Positions 53,362 to 64,000 of a DNA stretch of 64,000 nt are shown one piece after another. A program made the position numbers and the translations under genes. The notes below the pieces were generated by a model. The model was given only the letters and a program-made list of their open reading frames with translations. It was not told where the DNA came from and did not search any database. Position 1 is the first letter of the stretch; each line of letters begins with the position of its first letter. The DNA comes from Cercospora beticola (Eukaryota; Ascomycota; Dothideomycetes; Mycosphaerellales; Mycosphaerellaceae): positions 4,154,001 through 4,218,000 of the forward strand of contig NC_088937.1 of NCBI RefSeq assembly GCF_033473495.1. The letters are read 5' to 3'.

Positions 53362-55346
53362 CTAGGATCCATTCGCTTGCCCGTCCGCTCCACTGCTACT
53401 CCCTTGGCTTTGAGGCTCTGGCGTCAGTTCTCGAATCATCTTCTTCAGCTCGTCAATCTCATCTCTGAGCTTCCTGACCTCCAACAATGTCCCGTCAACC
53501 ACAACATCTGGCGACGTCTCCTCCACTCTCTTCGACCAGCCCGTTCCCTCAACATCCAGCTCAGGCTCCAGTTGCTCCCACTCCTCAATCGTGTCATCGT
53601 CGCTTTCATGCCTGCTGCGATTGAAGCGGACCAGACGCGCAGTTCGTGTCTCCAATAGAGCCGTGATGAGCAACAGAGGAGAATATATGACTCCCATGAC
53701 CAGGTCATTGAGCTGCTCGTATCGCTTTCTCGACATCCACCATTCGAAGGGTAGGATCAGGAAAACAATTTCGATGAGATTAAAAGGTGCGATGAAGACA
53801 TTCTCGTCAGGCGCGCGGACGAACTGCATAGTCTTCTGTGCAAAGAGAGCCAGGTATTCATCTGTCGCATTTCCGGTGATGTCTTCGTATGCGCTGTTAT
53901 ACAAAGCGATCAAGATGTTCAGCAAAATGACAATAATGACGAAGTTGTAGATGTAGTAAAGCGTGATGCCGAATGGAGGAGCGAAGTCTTCCCAGCCATC
54001 GAACTCTGGCGAGCCCATGATGGCGTTGAGCATCATCTTGACGATGAAGTTCGAAGCGCTAATCTCTCCGTCGGTTTGGTCCATTCCTATGAAGCCTTGG
54101 AAGAAGCCTGCCAGCACGGCAATGAGGAGAGCGAAGAAGATCAGAGATTCGCGCATCATGACCTTCAGCACGACAAGCATGGCGCCGAAGAAACGGAAAC
54201 TGTCAAGATAGAGCATAAGCCGGGTCCAGAACATCGGAGAGCTGAACGCGAGGAAGTTGTAGGACAGAGTATTGAGGTGAACCCGGCGTGGAGAATGCCA
54301 ATCGTAGCCGAGAGCTATCATGCGGAGCACGAAGGACACGGTCAGGAGGGAATACAAGGTTAGGTTGAAGACGTTCCAGAAGCCAAAATAGTATCTGCCA
54401 ATTTTGAGAAATTTGGAGATCTCGTCGCAGAGGAAACCAGCTGTGAAGAGATAGAGTAAGCCTTCGACTATGTCGAGCTCACCACCTGCGTTAATGGTAT
54501 TGATGGCGCCCGTGTAGAGGCCGAGGAAAGCAACCGTGATCCCGATCTGCAGGGCATTCTGGTATTGCGGTACACGCATACGGTCGGGATCGAAGTGGTC
54601 CCAGTAATTCGTGCTCGTCTTGAGCTTGTAATCGGTGAATCTGCTCGGGTCATCTTCGTCCTGCACCAGCCAGCCTCGCCACAAGTGAGATATGCACTTT
54701 TGATAGCCTGAGCTGCCTATTACGCGAACAGCATGCAAGTCGACGGCCTTTTCTATGGCATTCGCAGGGTGTGTATCCTCGCCATCGACAACAATGCTGT
54801 AGCGCTTCAGCAGCACTTCTTGCATGAGGTAGTTCATATCGTCCTCTTCCTCAATGATGTGCTTAGCGATCATCTCACAAGCTGTTGCGCGCAGCTCGTG
54901 TAGATCGGCATCCCATAGCTCGAGAATGGCCTGTCTCTTGAACCAGTGCTTGACGATCAGCAAGCAGTATACCACACATGAGCCATAGTCTTCGTCTGAG
55001 CCGGAAACTTTGCCGGCAGACTTGGCAGTCTTGATCACGGCGGGCGTGATGACATTGCTGTGAGGGGCGATGATGCGCTCTTCGGGGAGTTCACATGGAA
55101 TCACTTGTTCGAGCTGGTACTTGAGGCGGAGCGCGACGAAGGTCACTGCCTTGGCGGGGAAGGCGGAGGGAATGTTGGTCTCGCGGTGAGTGGGGAGTAG
55201 GCGCGATAGCTCGTCGGTGAGGCCATGATGTCGGTCATGGTGTCGGTCCGAGTCGAAGATGCTGTTGGTTCAGTCCGTCAGCTCGGAAGCGAGGCTCTTC
55301 AGGCACGCTTTGTGCTACCTTGCGCATACCGGTCGAAGAAGCCCAT
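53362..55346 (-). CDS. YVC1: Vacuolar TRP-type calcium channel, Yvc1/TRPY1 family
   Basis: A Ca2+-release channel of the fungal vacuole, opened by stretch and cytosolic Ca2+. Exon 1 is only 17 nt (55346-55330, MGFFD), the intron 55329-55262 (68 nt), exon 2 55261-53362; the product is 638 aa. An N-terminal linker-helix domain (residues to about 240) is followed by six membrane spans, including ALQIGITVAFLGLYTGAI, LTLYSLLTVSFVLRMIAL, SLIFFALLIAVLAGFFQGFI and ITLYYIYNFVIIVILLNIL. The pore region lies between the last two, around MMLNAIMGSPEFDGWEDFAP. The C-terminus carries acidic stretches (RHESDDDTIEEWEQLEPE, expected to sense Ca2+) and a coiled coil (LLEVRKLRDEIDELKKMIRE). Divergent from EAF7 over 288 bp. 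Confidence 0.92.
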
Positions 55347-55634
55347 CGCAGGGTGTCGCTGGCGATTTCTGGTTCCTATTGCAGAATGTCTAACGGTCCC
55401 ACGCAGCTACAGGAGTGCGAATCGTAGGAATGGAGTCGTCTCAGGTGGTGCCACCCTCTTGCCAGCCTCTTTGTCTCGCGAACCAAGATGCGCGCGTTGG
55501 CGGCGGTGGAGCTTGGAAGCTCTCGCCAATGACGACGATCAACAGCAGGGATCCGTCGCGTGGCATCGCGTCCACCACACGTCCCAGCTGCATCAATTGT
55601 TCACTTCATCTCTTTCACATGCGCCAATCCCGCC

Positions 55635-56594
55635 ATGCCTCCCAGGAAAAAGGCTCGCCATTCCCAGGCCACCTCTCCCTCGCCCTCCGCCTCCCGCCAA
55701 AAGACTCCCGAAACCGCACCCTCCCAACACTCGAATTCTTCCCCAAACAAGCCTCCCGAAGCAACCGCCTCAGATGACCCATGGAGCGACCACGAAGAGA
55801 TCGGCCTATTCAAAGGCTTGATGATATGGAAGCCTACGGGTATCCACAAGCATTTTCGCTTACTCGCGCTCCACAATTGGCTGCTGGAGAACAACTACAT
55901 CCACCCTCGCAATGAGCATACGAAGCCCAAAGGAATTCGCGCGAAGCTTGAGACATTGTACAATATGGACGCACTAGACGCCAGAGAAGATGCACGGCAA
56001 CTGCCGGCTGTGGAGCTTCTCGACGCAGAGCAAACAGATGCCAAGGGAACAGTATTGGACGATGACATCTACAGCGAGGCCGATAATCGCATCGAGCAAG
56101 ATGACTTTGCTTTGCCGCCCGAAGAAGGCTTCGAAAAAGACATGTGGGACCGCAGACTGCCAAACAAGAAGCAGAAGACGGAAGACGAAGACAGCGATCT
56201 TGAACTTCCCGACCTGAACCTCGCAGAAGAACCACCTGTGCGATTCGTCGCTACAGTCTCCATCGAGCCAAGTGACAATGCTACGCCAGGCTCGCGAAGA
56301 GGCAGAGGCGGTGGTGCTGGTTCGAGAAGAAAAAGTCTGCCAAAAGTCGCTGCTGCTGCTACGAGGAGGAGCGCGAGACAGGCGGAAAGCACGGCTGATG
56401 AGGAGGAAGGTACTGCCGAGGAAGAGAAGAATGAAGACGAGGATGAAGAGGAAGAGGAGATTGAGAACAGTGATAGCGAGGATCGGAGTGAAGCGAGTAC
56501 ACCGGCACCAAGGGCGACCAGAACGAAAGGCGCAAGAGGGAGGACAAGAGGCAGGGCTGGAGGACAAGCCGGTGCGAAGAGGAAGGCACGTTGA
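55635..56594 (+). CDS. EAF7: NuA4 histone acetyltransferase subunit Eaf7 (CT20 family)
   Basis: A 319-aa single-exon nuclear protein, homologue of MRGBP, part of the NuA4/TINTIN module with Eaf3. The conserved CT20 block is LFKGLMIWKPTGIHKHFRLL, then ALHNWLLENNYIHPR and AKLETLYNMDALDARE, residues about 58-130. The second conserved stretch is FALPPEEGFEKDMWDRRLP. The C-terminal half is disordered: a basic Gly/Arg segment, a strongly acidic run (EEEEIENSDSEDRSEAS) and an RG-rich tail (RGRTRGRAGGQAGAKRKAR). Start at ATG 55635 (MPPRKKARHSQAT); open frame upstream lacks an ATG. It converges with the next gene (141 bp between stops). Confidence 0.9.
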   Translation: MPPRKKARHSQATSPSPSASRQKTPETAPSQHSNSSPNKPPEATASDDPWSDHEEIGLFKGLMIWKPTGIHKHFRLLALHNWLLENNYIHPRNEHTKPKGIRAKLETLYNMDALDAREDARQLPAVELLDAEQTDAKGTVLDDDIYSEADNRIEQDDFALPPEEGFEKDMWDRRLPNKKQKTEDEDSDLELPDLNLAEEPPVRFVATVSIEPSDNATPGSRRGRGGGAGSRRKSLPKVAAAATRRSARQAESTADEEEGTAEEEKNEDEDEEEEEIENSDSEDRSEASTPAPRATRTKGARGRTRGRAGGQAGAKRKAR

Positions 56595-56735
56595 GGAGTA
56601 ATCGATGAAAGAGACCTCGCGGTCGACGCGTCTCGCACTATCCAAGCACTTTTGCGCATCATGATACATGATTCGACCCGGCACAGCTGAAGCTCACGCT
56701 CTTCACGGCGACTAAGCCTCCGGATCCTTCTGTGC

Positions 56736-57223
56736 TCACATTCTTGTCGAAGACTTCGAGTAACCTCCGGCCTGGCCTCTATCTGGTTGAAGTCAGCACA
56801 GCATCCATCCCCTTTCGGAAAATATGACTTACCTGGCATCCATCTGGTGTCCCATGGCAGAGGTCCAGCCACCGGCTGTGGGAGCTGTTGCTTCCGCTGT
56901 GCATTCGAGGAAGTCTTGGTGTTCAGAATGGAGTCGACGTACTGGTTGAAGTCTTGAGAGTTGGCTCGTGCTGGATTCCCTTGGTACCAGCTGCCCATGT
57001 CCTTGAATTGGCTGTTCGCTGCTGGGTTCGCCGCGGACAGTGGTCTCGGAGGAGAGTTCGCATTCCAGTTCCCTTGGGTGCTGGGTCGGCCAGAGGCTGC
57101 ATTGACGCTGGAGCCCCACGCACTTGCGTATTGAGTCGGAACTTGTGACCCTCGAGACTGGTATTGACTTGGTCCCGGCAGCGCATTGCCGCTGTTGTAC
57201 TGAGAAATCTGTTGATCCGGCAT
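56736..57223 (-). CDS. Low-complexity hypothetical protein, two exons
   Basis: Exon 1 is 57223-56833, the intron 56832-56783 (50 nt, GTAAGT...ACCAG), exon 2 56782-56736; the product is 145 aa. It is rich in Gln, Asn, Ser and Gly and probably disordered (MPDQQISQYNSGNALPG, GSWYQGNPARANSQDF), with a more ordered short block (FNQYVDSILNTKTSS) and a C-terminal motif GPLPWDTRWMPDRGQAGGYS. Unspliced, the frame would run far into the EAF7 antisense strand; the GTAAGT donor and short intron end it cleanly. No function recognised. Confidence 0.7.
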
Positions 57224-58179
57224 GCTGAGAGTGGTTGGCTTTCGTCTTCTTTCCGGACCTTCTTGCGACGTGGTCTGGCTCAGATCACCGTCCTAGATTC
57301 TGGTCATCGGCAGAATGTCTCGCATCCAGAGATGGCTCGAGAGAACTGCTTTATGGGTCTCATACTGCTGCGCAACGAACGCTGCGCAGTTTGCGAGCCA
57401 TCGAAAACTCGCTACCACGACTAATATACGACTTGCCATCTTCTCTTGAATTATGCAGAGCTCATGGGGCGTGTGCAAGTCGACAGGTCGACTTCTTGTA
57501 ACGTCCGTGCTGTTGCTGCCTGACAAGTGCCTGGCGCGGTGGATTGCATATCAGGCATAGCAGGAGGCATCTCCCAACCTTCGCCTTTGAGCGTGATGGA
57601 AAGCAACATACATTCCTGGCTCGAGGTCACGGTTGCCAGAATCAGCGAAGTGCCAGAAGATTGCGAAATCACCTCATTTCATGGAGCCTCGCGAGTACCA
57701 ACGTCGTTTTCTTTCTTGTCAAAATCTCGAGGGGCCATGCCTCAACGAAATCCAGCTGATTCATGTGTTGTCGTTTCGCAGACTAACAGCAAGTCTCTGC
57801 AGACAAACAATTTGGAGTTACCTACTTGTTCACACGACTCCGGGATGCCGGAACGTGCAAGAATCCAGAGTGCGACCAATCGCTTGCGAAAGAGGCCGCA
57901 CCTTGAGCATGCTGTGACCCGACGTCGACTTGTTCGCTTGTAAGCTTGCAATCCTTCAACGCCTGCGGTTCGCATGCACGTGACGTCTGCCGCAGCACCT
58001 CAGCCTTGTCTCAACCTCGAACCGCCGACGGCGTCTCTGCAGTCCATTAACTTCAAGCTAAGCAAACGCTTTGGACCGGACGTATAGGAGCTACCCTTGG
58101 AGCCGTGACCGCTGTTCTCAACTCGTTGCATGATCCAAGCCAGATTGCCCAATAGACAGGGCTTGCAGATCAGTACGAT
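57224..58179. other. Intergenic region
   Basis: 956 bp between divergent genes. Overlapping frames on both strands at 57451-57943 show no domain, so I do not call a gene. Confidence 0.4.
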
Positions 58180-60579
58180 ATGGAGGCACAAATAGCTGAC
58201 TTGCCAGCAGCGATCCGGCGAAACAGTCGCGATGAGAGCGGCTTGCACCGACAAACCTCTGATGTGGCCATGAACAATGTTGGAGAATCGACAACATCAG
58301 AGAGCCCTCCTCCAGCGTCAGGAGTAGCACCCGGTGCTACGCCTATTGAGTGGCGGTGCCCTTTTGGATTCCTGGGATGCGTTCACGTTGCAGACGGCCT
58401 TCCGCAATGGGATGAGCATTATCAATGGCACACCGTGGGTCAGCTGCCACGCTATCTCGAGTGTCCATTCATCGGCTGCAGCTGGTCTTGCAGAACTGAT
58501 GCTATCGGACATGAGACATGGGAGAAACGGCTGTATCACATTATGGGTGCCCACAAGTCTGGCGGCATTGTTCGTACGCACCCTAGCAGAGGAATGGCCG
58601 AATATCTTTCAGGGGAAGGTATGCTCTCTGATGAGCAGGCACGGGATTTGAGGTAGAATCTTTTCCTTCAACGCCAGCGTTTTGAACTAACGGATGTAGG
58701 CAACAAGGCTATCTTGACCAGGACATGGCAGACCAAGCTCCTCAACATCAAATCAACCAGGCCCAAGACAGAGCCATACAAATCTCGATTCGTCCGCTTC
58801 CAGCAGCGCAGCCTGATGACAGTCATGACAAGTCCCAGCCTAGTCAGAACGACACAGAGCCCGTCGCCATCAGCACGTCCAATATGACCGTCACACCAAC
58901 GACAAGCCTGGAAAAGCCAAGCTCTGAGCATGACAGTTCGGGCAGTAATGTCTTGTGCTGCTCTGCTGCTCAAGATGATTCAACTATGCCTGCCTGGAGT
59001 CCAACTGCATTTAGCGAGCAACACCACGCGGAAGTTGCCGACCTCTTTGCACTGCGTGCTGCAGTCTGGCATATGACGCGAAGAGCGACAGATCTGTCAA
59101 ACGCGACCAATCTGCAGAGTATTGACATAGGCACACTAAGTCTGCCGCCATTGAGTCTGTCACCAAGCATTGCGAACAACGAAGTCGACCTGGATACTCT
59201 GATGAACGTACCACAGACCGCAACTCTGCAACGACGTAAGTCCTGGACAGGTCCGTCCGACAGAGACGAGCAGCCAGATGCTTTGATTAGGCCCAGCTCG
59301 GCGCCTCCCAATAGCTCTCATCAATGGCTGGAAGAGGGTGAGTATATTGCATATGCTCAAGGGTCCGGTTCAGGAGACGGCTCACGACGGACGACTGGTA
59401 CACATCTTTGCTCGCTGTCAAGCAATGCTCGCACAATCGGCAATGCTCGTCGAAGGGCGGCCGATGATGAGGATGAAGGGAATGCAGACCGAGATCAAGA
59501 CGGTCGGGGGAAACGGCGGCGGCTCGATGAGTCGGTTCACAAACCTTCAGCACGAATCCGATTACCTTGCATTTTCAACATGGGCGAGCCCGACGCTTTC
59601 CCCAAACACACTGCGACGTATGAACATATCTCAGAATTGCTGTAAGTCATTCCCCTCGCTACGAGTGCGCTGAACATGCCTAATGCCCGCTTTCAGGCGC
59701 CACCTCACAACGCACGACTTCTACGCCTGTCAGAAATGCTTTACAAGGTTCAACAACACTGCGGAAATTCTTGACCACATATGCAAGAAGACGTGCGAAA
59801 ACACTGCCTGCAGAAGGACGGTATTACTCAACACTGCGCAGCCGTTTGACTGCGATTGTGTAACCACTGCTGTGGAGCAATGGGAACAGCTCTTCTCTTT
59901 GCAATATCCTGGACAGCATGTGCCAGCTTTGCGACCAAATACGTACGATGACCCGTCCATGACGCCCTCTCTGCAACCTCGTACACCATTCCTGTTGAGC
60001 GTCCCACAAAGCGCCGTTCCAGCATTCGACAACAACGTTTTGGACACGCCAAACACGAACTTATGGGCTCACGAAGCTTTCGACCTTAGCATGACGCAAG
60101 TGCACGCGCCACGAACTGTACTACCCGCCATGAGAACCAATCTGGGCCATGCCTTCCAGAAAGAATATCAACAGCTATCCGAGCGCCTCGCTCAGCTCGA
60201 ACGCCGAAAAGATGATGCTAGCAGCAAGCGTGAGGAGGCTCGGGGAACGCTGCTCTTGTCCCTTTGGGAGGCGCTCTGCGAGACAGGCAGTCCCAAAGCA
60301 CGAATCGATGGCCCTCTCTGGAGAATGATGCAACGCGATGCTCCAGAAGTCTTGAGGCAGAGCATGGTTGCTACAACTCTTACGAGTGGATCCTCCTCAG
60401 TGCTGCATAGTCAGTTGTTACAGAATGGTGTCGTGGGACAGCACTTTGAGCGTCATCATACGTCCACAAACGGTAATTTTGGGACCAACGGCAATTCTGA
60501 TTGGATGATGAATCTTACGGCAACGGGGGATTTCTCCAACGCTTCTGCACAACCAAATGCGGGCTATGAGGGAATGTGA
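58180..60579 (+). CDS. Cys/His-rich zinc-finger-like protein, three exons
   Basis: Exons 58180-58652, 58700-59641, 59697-60579; introns of 47 and 55 nt; the product is 765 aa. Two degenerate C2H2-like units lie near the N-terminus (WRCPFGFLGCVHVADGLPQW...H..H and LECPFIGCSWSCRTDAIGHE...H..H). A third group spans the second splice site (RLPCIFNMGEPDAFPKHT, RHLTTHDFYACQKCFTRF, CKKTCENTACRR). The middle (about 160-460) is Ser/Asn/Asp-rich and disordered, with a basic stretch GRGKRRRLDES that could be a nuclear signal. A coiled coil is likely near YQQLSERLAQLERRKDDASS. This is a typical layout for ascomycete nuclear proteins, but no named family is clear; DNA binding is a guess. Confidence 0.75.
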
Positions 60580-60739
60580 GAAGCTGAACTGGGAGTCATG
60601 AGTTTCGACATCATCCACTGAAGGCTTTTCTGGCTACGAACGAATCACTTCAGAGTACTTCCGGCGGCATTTGCGCAATGCTGCAGTCCAGCAAAGTTAT
60701 CAGACTGCCAAAACATTTCGAGCCCCTCCTTCATTGGAT

Positions 60740-61353
60740 CTACTCCGCGCGATCCATATCTCCTTCTTCAGAATTCGCACGACAGGTGCTCTCACAACCA
60801 TTTGCGTCGCTGTCATGGTCATTCGATCTCTCCCAATCGTTGGTATCTTCACTCTTCAGAGCTGCCGAGTCTTCTGAAGCCTCCATCTCCCTGACAGGGT
60901 CAGCCCGAGTTAATAACAGAGCGACACGATGTTGAAGACGAACATTGCTGTGGTGGCTGTGACGTGCAGCATTCTTGGTCCACTGTGGCGCAGCCATTCT
61001 TTGACGCGGTCTCGCTTTGAGTTTGAAGCTCGATTTTGCTTCTGGTATGCAGCTTGAAGGGTAATCTGCTCGTCCTGGGGTCGATCACTGATCGAAGGCT
61101 GGGGCGCCTGGCGAGGGGAGTACGAATCGATGTCTTCTTCGAATATCTCTGCGGACGCTATAGAAACTGCGGTCGACGCCCAGGTTCCGGCATGCTTGGT
61201 GACCGACTCGGAGCCTCGAGGGGGCGCATCAGTATTCTCATCACTCGCCACAGGAAAGAGATTCCAATTCTCCTTGGCGGCATTGGTGTTTGTAACACGT
61301 GGAGATGCTTGAGATCGAGGCTCCACGATGTTGGATCCTGAGATGCCGACCAT
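60740..61353 (-). CDS. Small hypothetical protein with two possible C-termini
   Basis: Starts at ATG 61351-61353 (MVGISGSNIVEPRSQAS). Unspliced, it is 147 aa ending at about 60913 with a hydrophobic tail (LHVTATTAMFVFNIVSLCY), a possible tail anchor. Downstream, the strand continues with an acidic, clearly protein-like segment (REMEASEDSAALKSEDTND, then DANGCESTCRANSEEGD) to TAG 60740. Removing GTGTCG...AGGGAG (41 nt) or a 51-nt GTTCGT...GTCAG intron joins it in frame and replaces the hydrophobic end. Which is real cannot be decided by eye. The central part is Ser/Glu-rich (SAEIFEEDIDSYSPRQAPQP). No family recognised. Confidence 0.5.
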
Positions 61354-61828
61354 CGTACTCTGTCAATCAAGGTGGTGCATTGAGATGGTCAAGGTACTCG
61401 TTCTGCGCAGGGTTGTTGGCATTTGATATAATCGCATTGCTTCGGCTACAGGGTGACAAGCCAGCAAGCAGGGCAGAGCGCAAGCTGACTGCGAAGCGTT
61501 ATAGGTGCCTACTCTGTAACCGCTTGACCTCTGCACATGCGGTCTGTTTACCCTGCACTGCGGTATTGATCGTGTACAACGTCTGTGGCAGCACTGTCTG
61601 CGATTCGGGCTGCGGTGAGCAGATTGGCTCCTTAGAGCGCCACCTCGATCCCTCACTTGCCCGCTTGCGCGCTTGCAAACGCTATGCCTATCATAGCTAG
61701 TTGCTGCACAAATCCAAACGGGCGGGCCAACCACGTGATTTGCCCGCTCAATATCAGCCTTGCTGAGGAAGGCTTCATCAGTCTGTTCTGCAAACGCATC
61801 GGTTCGGGCTCTCGTGAGCCCGACAGAC
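61354..61828. promoter_or_regulatory. Divergent upstream region of the two right-end genes
   Basis: 475 bp between the small hypothetical gene and the Zn2Cys6 gene. No specific site recognised. Confidence 0.4.
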
Positions 61829-63709
61829 ATGACGCGTCGAGACGCGAACCTTCGTGTCGCCAGCCTCCGAGCCTTTGCCAGCGACGATGAGGATCTACAC
61901 GACATTCATGGCGGTGCAAGACCAGATCTCGAGAGACTGGATTATTCGTCAAGGGTCCCCGAAACGATACCCTACATGACAGATGTGGATGAAAATGTTG
62001 AGGATCTCGTGGACGACGAGGCATACGTAGAAGAGCCATGCATTCCGGCCAGAGATGGACAGCGTGATCCATCGGCGAATGGCTTGTCTACTGAGGAAGC
62101 CATACAATGGGGTTCAGTGGGGCCGGCGCTTGATGTTGACAGACATCCTAAATTCACCGAACCCGTATCAAGCTCGAACCAATATGGGAATAGTCGCCCG
62201 CACGGGAAGCTGAAGAAGTCGCTGGAAATAGAGACGAGGAATATGATCGCAGAACCCGGCTTTGAGCCACGGCGACGGGACACCGATGCATTGAAGTCAG
62301 ATCTTGATAAGAAGAGGAACAAGCTTGGTTATGAAAGAATATCCATTGACTGCGGTATGTTACGTGTTTCCGTCATATGAGCTCCATCATTCAGCCTTTC
62401 ACGCTTGCACCTTTACCACACTGACAACGAGGCAGCTCACTGCCGCCGTCGTAGAATCCGATGCGTTGTCCCAGAAGATGACCCCGAGCAGAGATGCAAC
62501 AATTGTATCCGCTCAAAGAGGGAATGCGTGTTTTACCCCGTCGGCCAGCAAGCTATTATTGATGCAAGGATGGACAAGTCTAATAACACATTGGAACTTT
62601 CGGACGAGCAGTCATCGGTAGCATCGTACTTTTCACTCGGGATCAGCGACTCGAGTAGCAGTCAGCCAGAAGCGACTCATTACAACCCGACTCTGCAAGT
62701 GACGGTCTACAGCGAGCCGAGAATGACCGGTTACCATCAACACCGGGTCAAGCCTATCCCCACGCGACCAGATTCCCAGAAACCCAGGCATTCAATGGAG
62801 GTATCTCCTTGGACCACTTCAACGCCTATGAGTAAACCGGCACCATACGCCTTTCACTCCGAGAGCAGTGTACCCACTGTCTCATCAAAGGTACCCAAGC
62901 ACATGTCATTCTCAGATGACCTTGGATCATCTGTGTATATGCCAAACGGAACATCCACTACTCCGCCACTTTTGGCACGGCGATCTGACGCGCACTCTCC
63001 AGGGGAAAGTCCTCTCGATGAGGTCCATGATCCAGCTTACTTGGATATCTCACTAGCAGAGGTTATAACGCAAGCCGCAGGCGCAGCGGATTCCAATGAG
63101 CAGTTGCCCGCACGGCGCCAACACAGGTTGCCTCATCTGGCGAATTACTGGGAGCGTCCCTATGAGCAGCAGACGACGGAGGCCCAGACCGAGCAAGCCG
63201 GAGCACGCACCGTAGCGCCGCAGAACTTACCAAGCTTACAATCGGTGGCGCAGCAGCGGCAGGACATCCCCCAGGCATATCCTGCATACCAGAATCAGCA
63301 GAATGCAATGCCAGGCTGGCACCGCACCCTGTCTAAGCCTGAAAACCCGCGGACAGAGAACCTGCATAATCCACATGTGTCGAGCTCTCCAGTCCCAAGA
63401 GTACCAGGGATAGGTCAAGAACATGCAAGTGTGGCACCGAATTCAGGTCTTCTTCCTGACTTCCAACCGATACCAGAACAAGTCAATCCTGTTCCATCTA
63501 CGAACAGGCCTGCTCCCTCAATGCCAGAGACTCCGGATATTGCTCAGTTTCACGTGCATGGCGAAACCAACGAAGAGAGCCGTGATTTCGCCATGCCGCA
63601 CAGGTACGAGTTGATCAGTAGCGATGATATAACGGACCCGAAGACAGTATGTCCGGAGCCATCCCACTCAAGCAGTGAGTGCAGATCAGACCGAGAAAGC
63701 AGGTTATGA
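61829..63709 (+). CDS. Zn(II)2Cys6 fungal transcription factor
   Basis: A nuclear regulator with a GAL4-type binuclear zinc cluster. Exon 1 is 61829-62354, the intron 62355-62435 (81 nt, GTATGT...GAGGCAG), exon 2 62436-63709; the product is 599 aa. The cluster is formed across the splice site: Cys175, 178, 185, 196, 199 and 206 (SIDCAHCRRRRIRC, then RCNNCIRSKREC), spacing C-x2-C-x6-C-x10-C-x2-C-x6-C. Unusually for the class it lies 175 residues in, after an acidic N-terminal segment. The rest is Ser/Pro/Gln-rich and disordered; no fungal-specific middle homology domain is visible, so it may be a member without one or the gene may extend further right. The start at ATG 61829 is the first in frame; an upstream exon is possible. 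Confidence 0.85.
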
Positions 63710-64000
63710 ACCGACAAAGAGCGGAACAATGTTGTTATGACGCTCTTTCGCGACCTGAAGGTGAGAGTCTTGAATCTGCTGTACATCACCAGGCTGGACG
63801 TCCCACGCCCGGATAATGATTCTCGAACTAGCAGGCGTAGGTCGCTTTCGAGCGATTGTTTCGCACGTTCGGCAAGACTGCTGGCCAACGCGAAGTCCAG
63901 CGATGATCAACCGTCCAGCGGTCTCAGCAGGCGTGCCAGGAGTCTGCCTCCCTATCGATCTTGTGCGGATCATGACGGCCGTGATACCAACTGCTATCCC
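63710..64000. other. Window-end region with unassigned coding potential
   Basis: 291 bp downstream of the Zn2Cys6 stop. All three plus frames have open, protein-like stretches (for example QCCYDALSRPEGESLES and SRRRSLSSDCFARSARLLAN). It may hold a further exon of the transcription factor or the start of another gene; the right edge cuts it. Confidence 0.3.

Noticed and set aside
56069..56735. Long minus-strand extension of the low-complexity gene into the EAF7 region
   Set aside because: A GTAAGT donor with a 50-nt intron gives a clean stop at 56736; beyond it the frame is just the antisense of the EAF7 acidic tail.

Overview
The window is nuclear DNA of a filamentous ascomycete (Pezizomycotina). 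Genes are intron-poor, with GT-AG introns mostly of 45-110 nt. The gene set includes fungal-type proteins: a hybrid histidine kinase, a Zn2Cys6 regulator, a LaeA-like methyltransferase, an AA5 galactose oxidase, a heme-thiolate peroxygenase, FES1, EAF7, SPC24 and a TRPY/YVC1 channel. A Dothideomycete is my best guess for the class, but no marker here proves it. I saw no rRNA, tRNA, CRISPR array or intact transposon.

Layout, left to right. 1-8.1 kb, all on the minus strand: a partial secreted peroxygenase, a soluble hybrid histidine kinase, a carboxymuconolactone-decarboxylase-like protein and an HSL-type esterase. 8.1-11 kb is gene-poor, with a 28-nt perfect tandem duplication and a frame-broken hypothetical gene. 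11-14.4 kb: a Cys-rich protein, FIS1 and SPC24. 14.4-16.9 kb is almost empty. 16.9-22 kb: an F-box protein, an orphan coding segment that runs antisense into a GPI-type surface protein gene, and galactose oxidase. 22.9-33.3 kb: NEO1 and SEC16, divergent from one 636-bp intergenic region.

33-40 kb is sparse, with a secreted GH43 enzyme, a hypothetical protein and a four-exon six-cysteine secreted protein. 40.9-47.2 kb: a tetraspan membrane protein, a TDA3-like FAD oxidoreductase, actin (six exons) and FES1. 47.4-51.4 kb: a LaeA-like methyltransferase and a P450 transcribed divergently, a possible small secondary-metabolite pair. 51.4-53.4 kb holds repeated copies of a TLSDY-encoding motif. 53.4-64 kb: YVC1, EAF7, a low-complexity protein, a Cys/His-rich zinc-finger-like protein, a small hypothetical protein with two possible tails and a Zn2Cys6 transcription factor.

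Functionally, housekeeping genes (ACT1, NEO1, SEC16, FIS1, SPC24, FES1, EAF7, YVC1) are mixed with environment-facing genes (peroxygenase, galactose oxidase, GH43, six-Cys secreted protein, GPI protein) and regulators (histidine kinase, Zn2Cys6, methyltransferase). Spliced models below were built by hand from donor and acceptor sites, and total lengths were checked for reading frame. The strongest unexplained signals are the six-Cys secreted protein, the TLSDY motif cluster, and a repeated switch from C-ending to G/T-ending codons within single genes.
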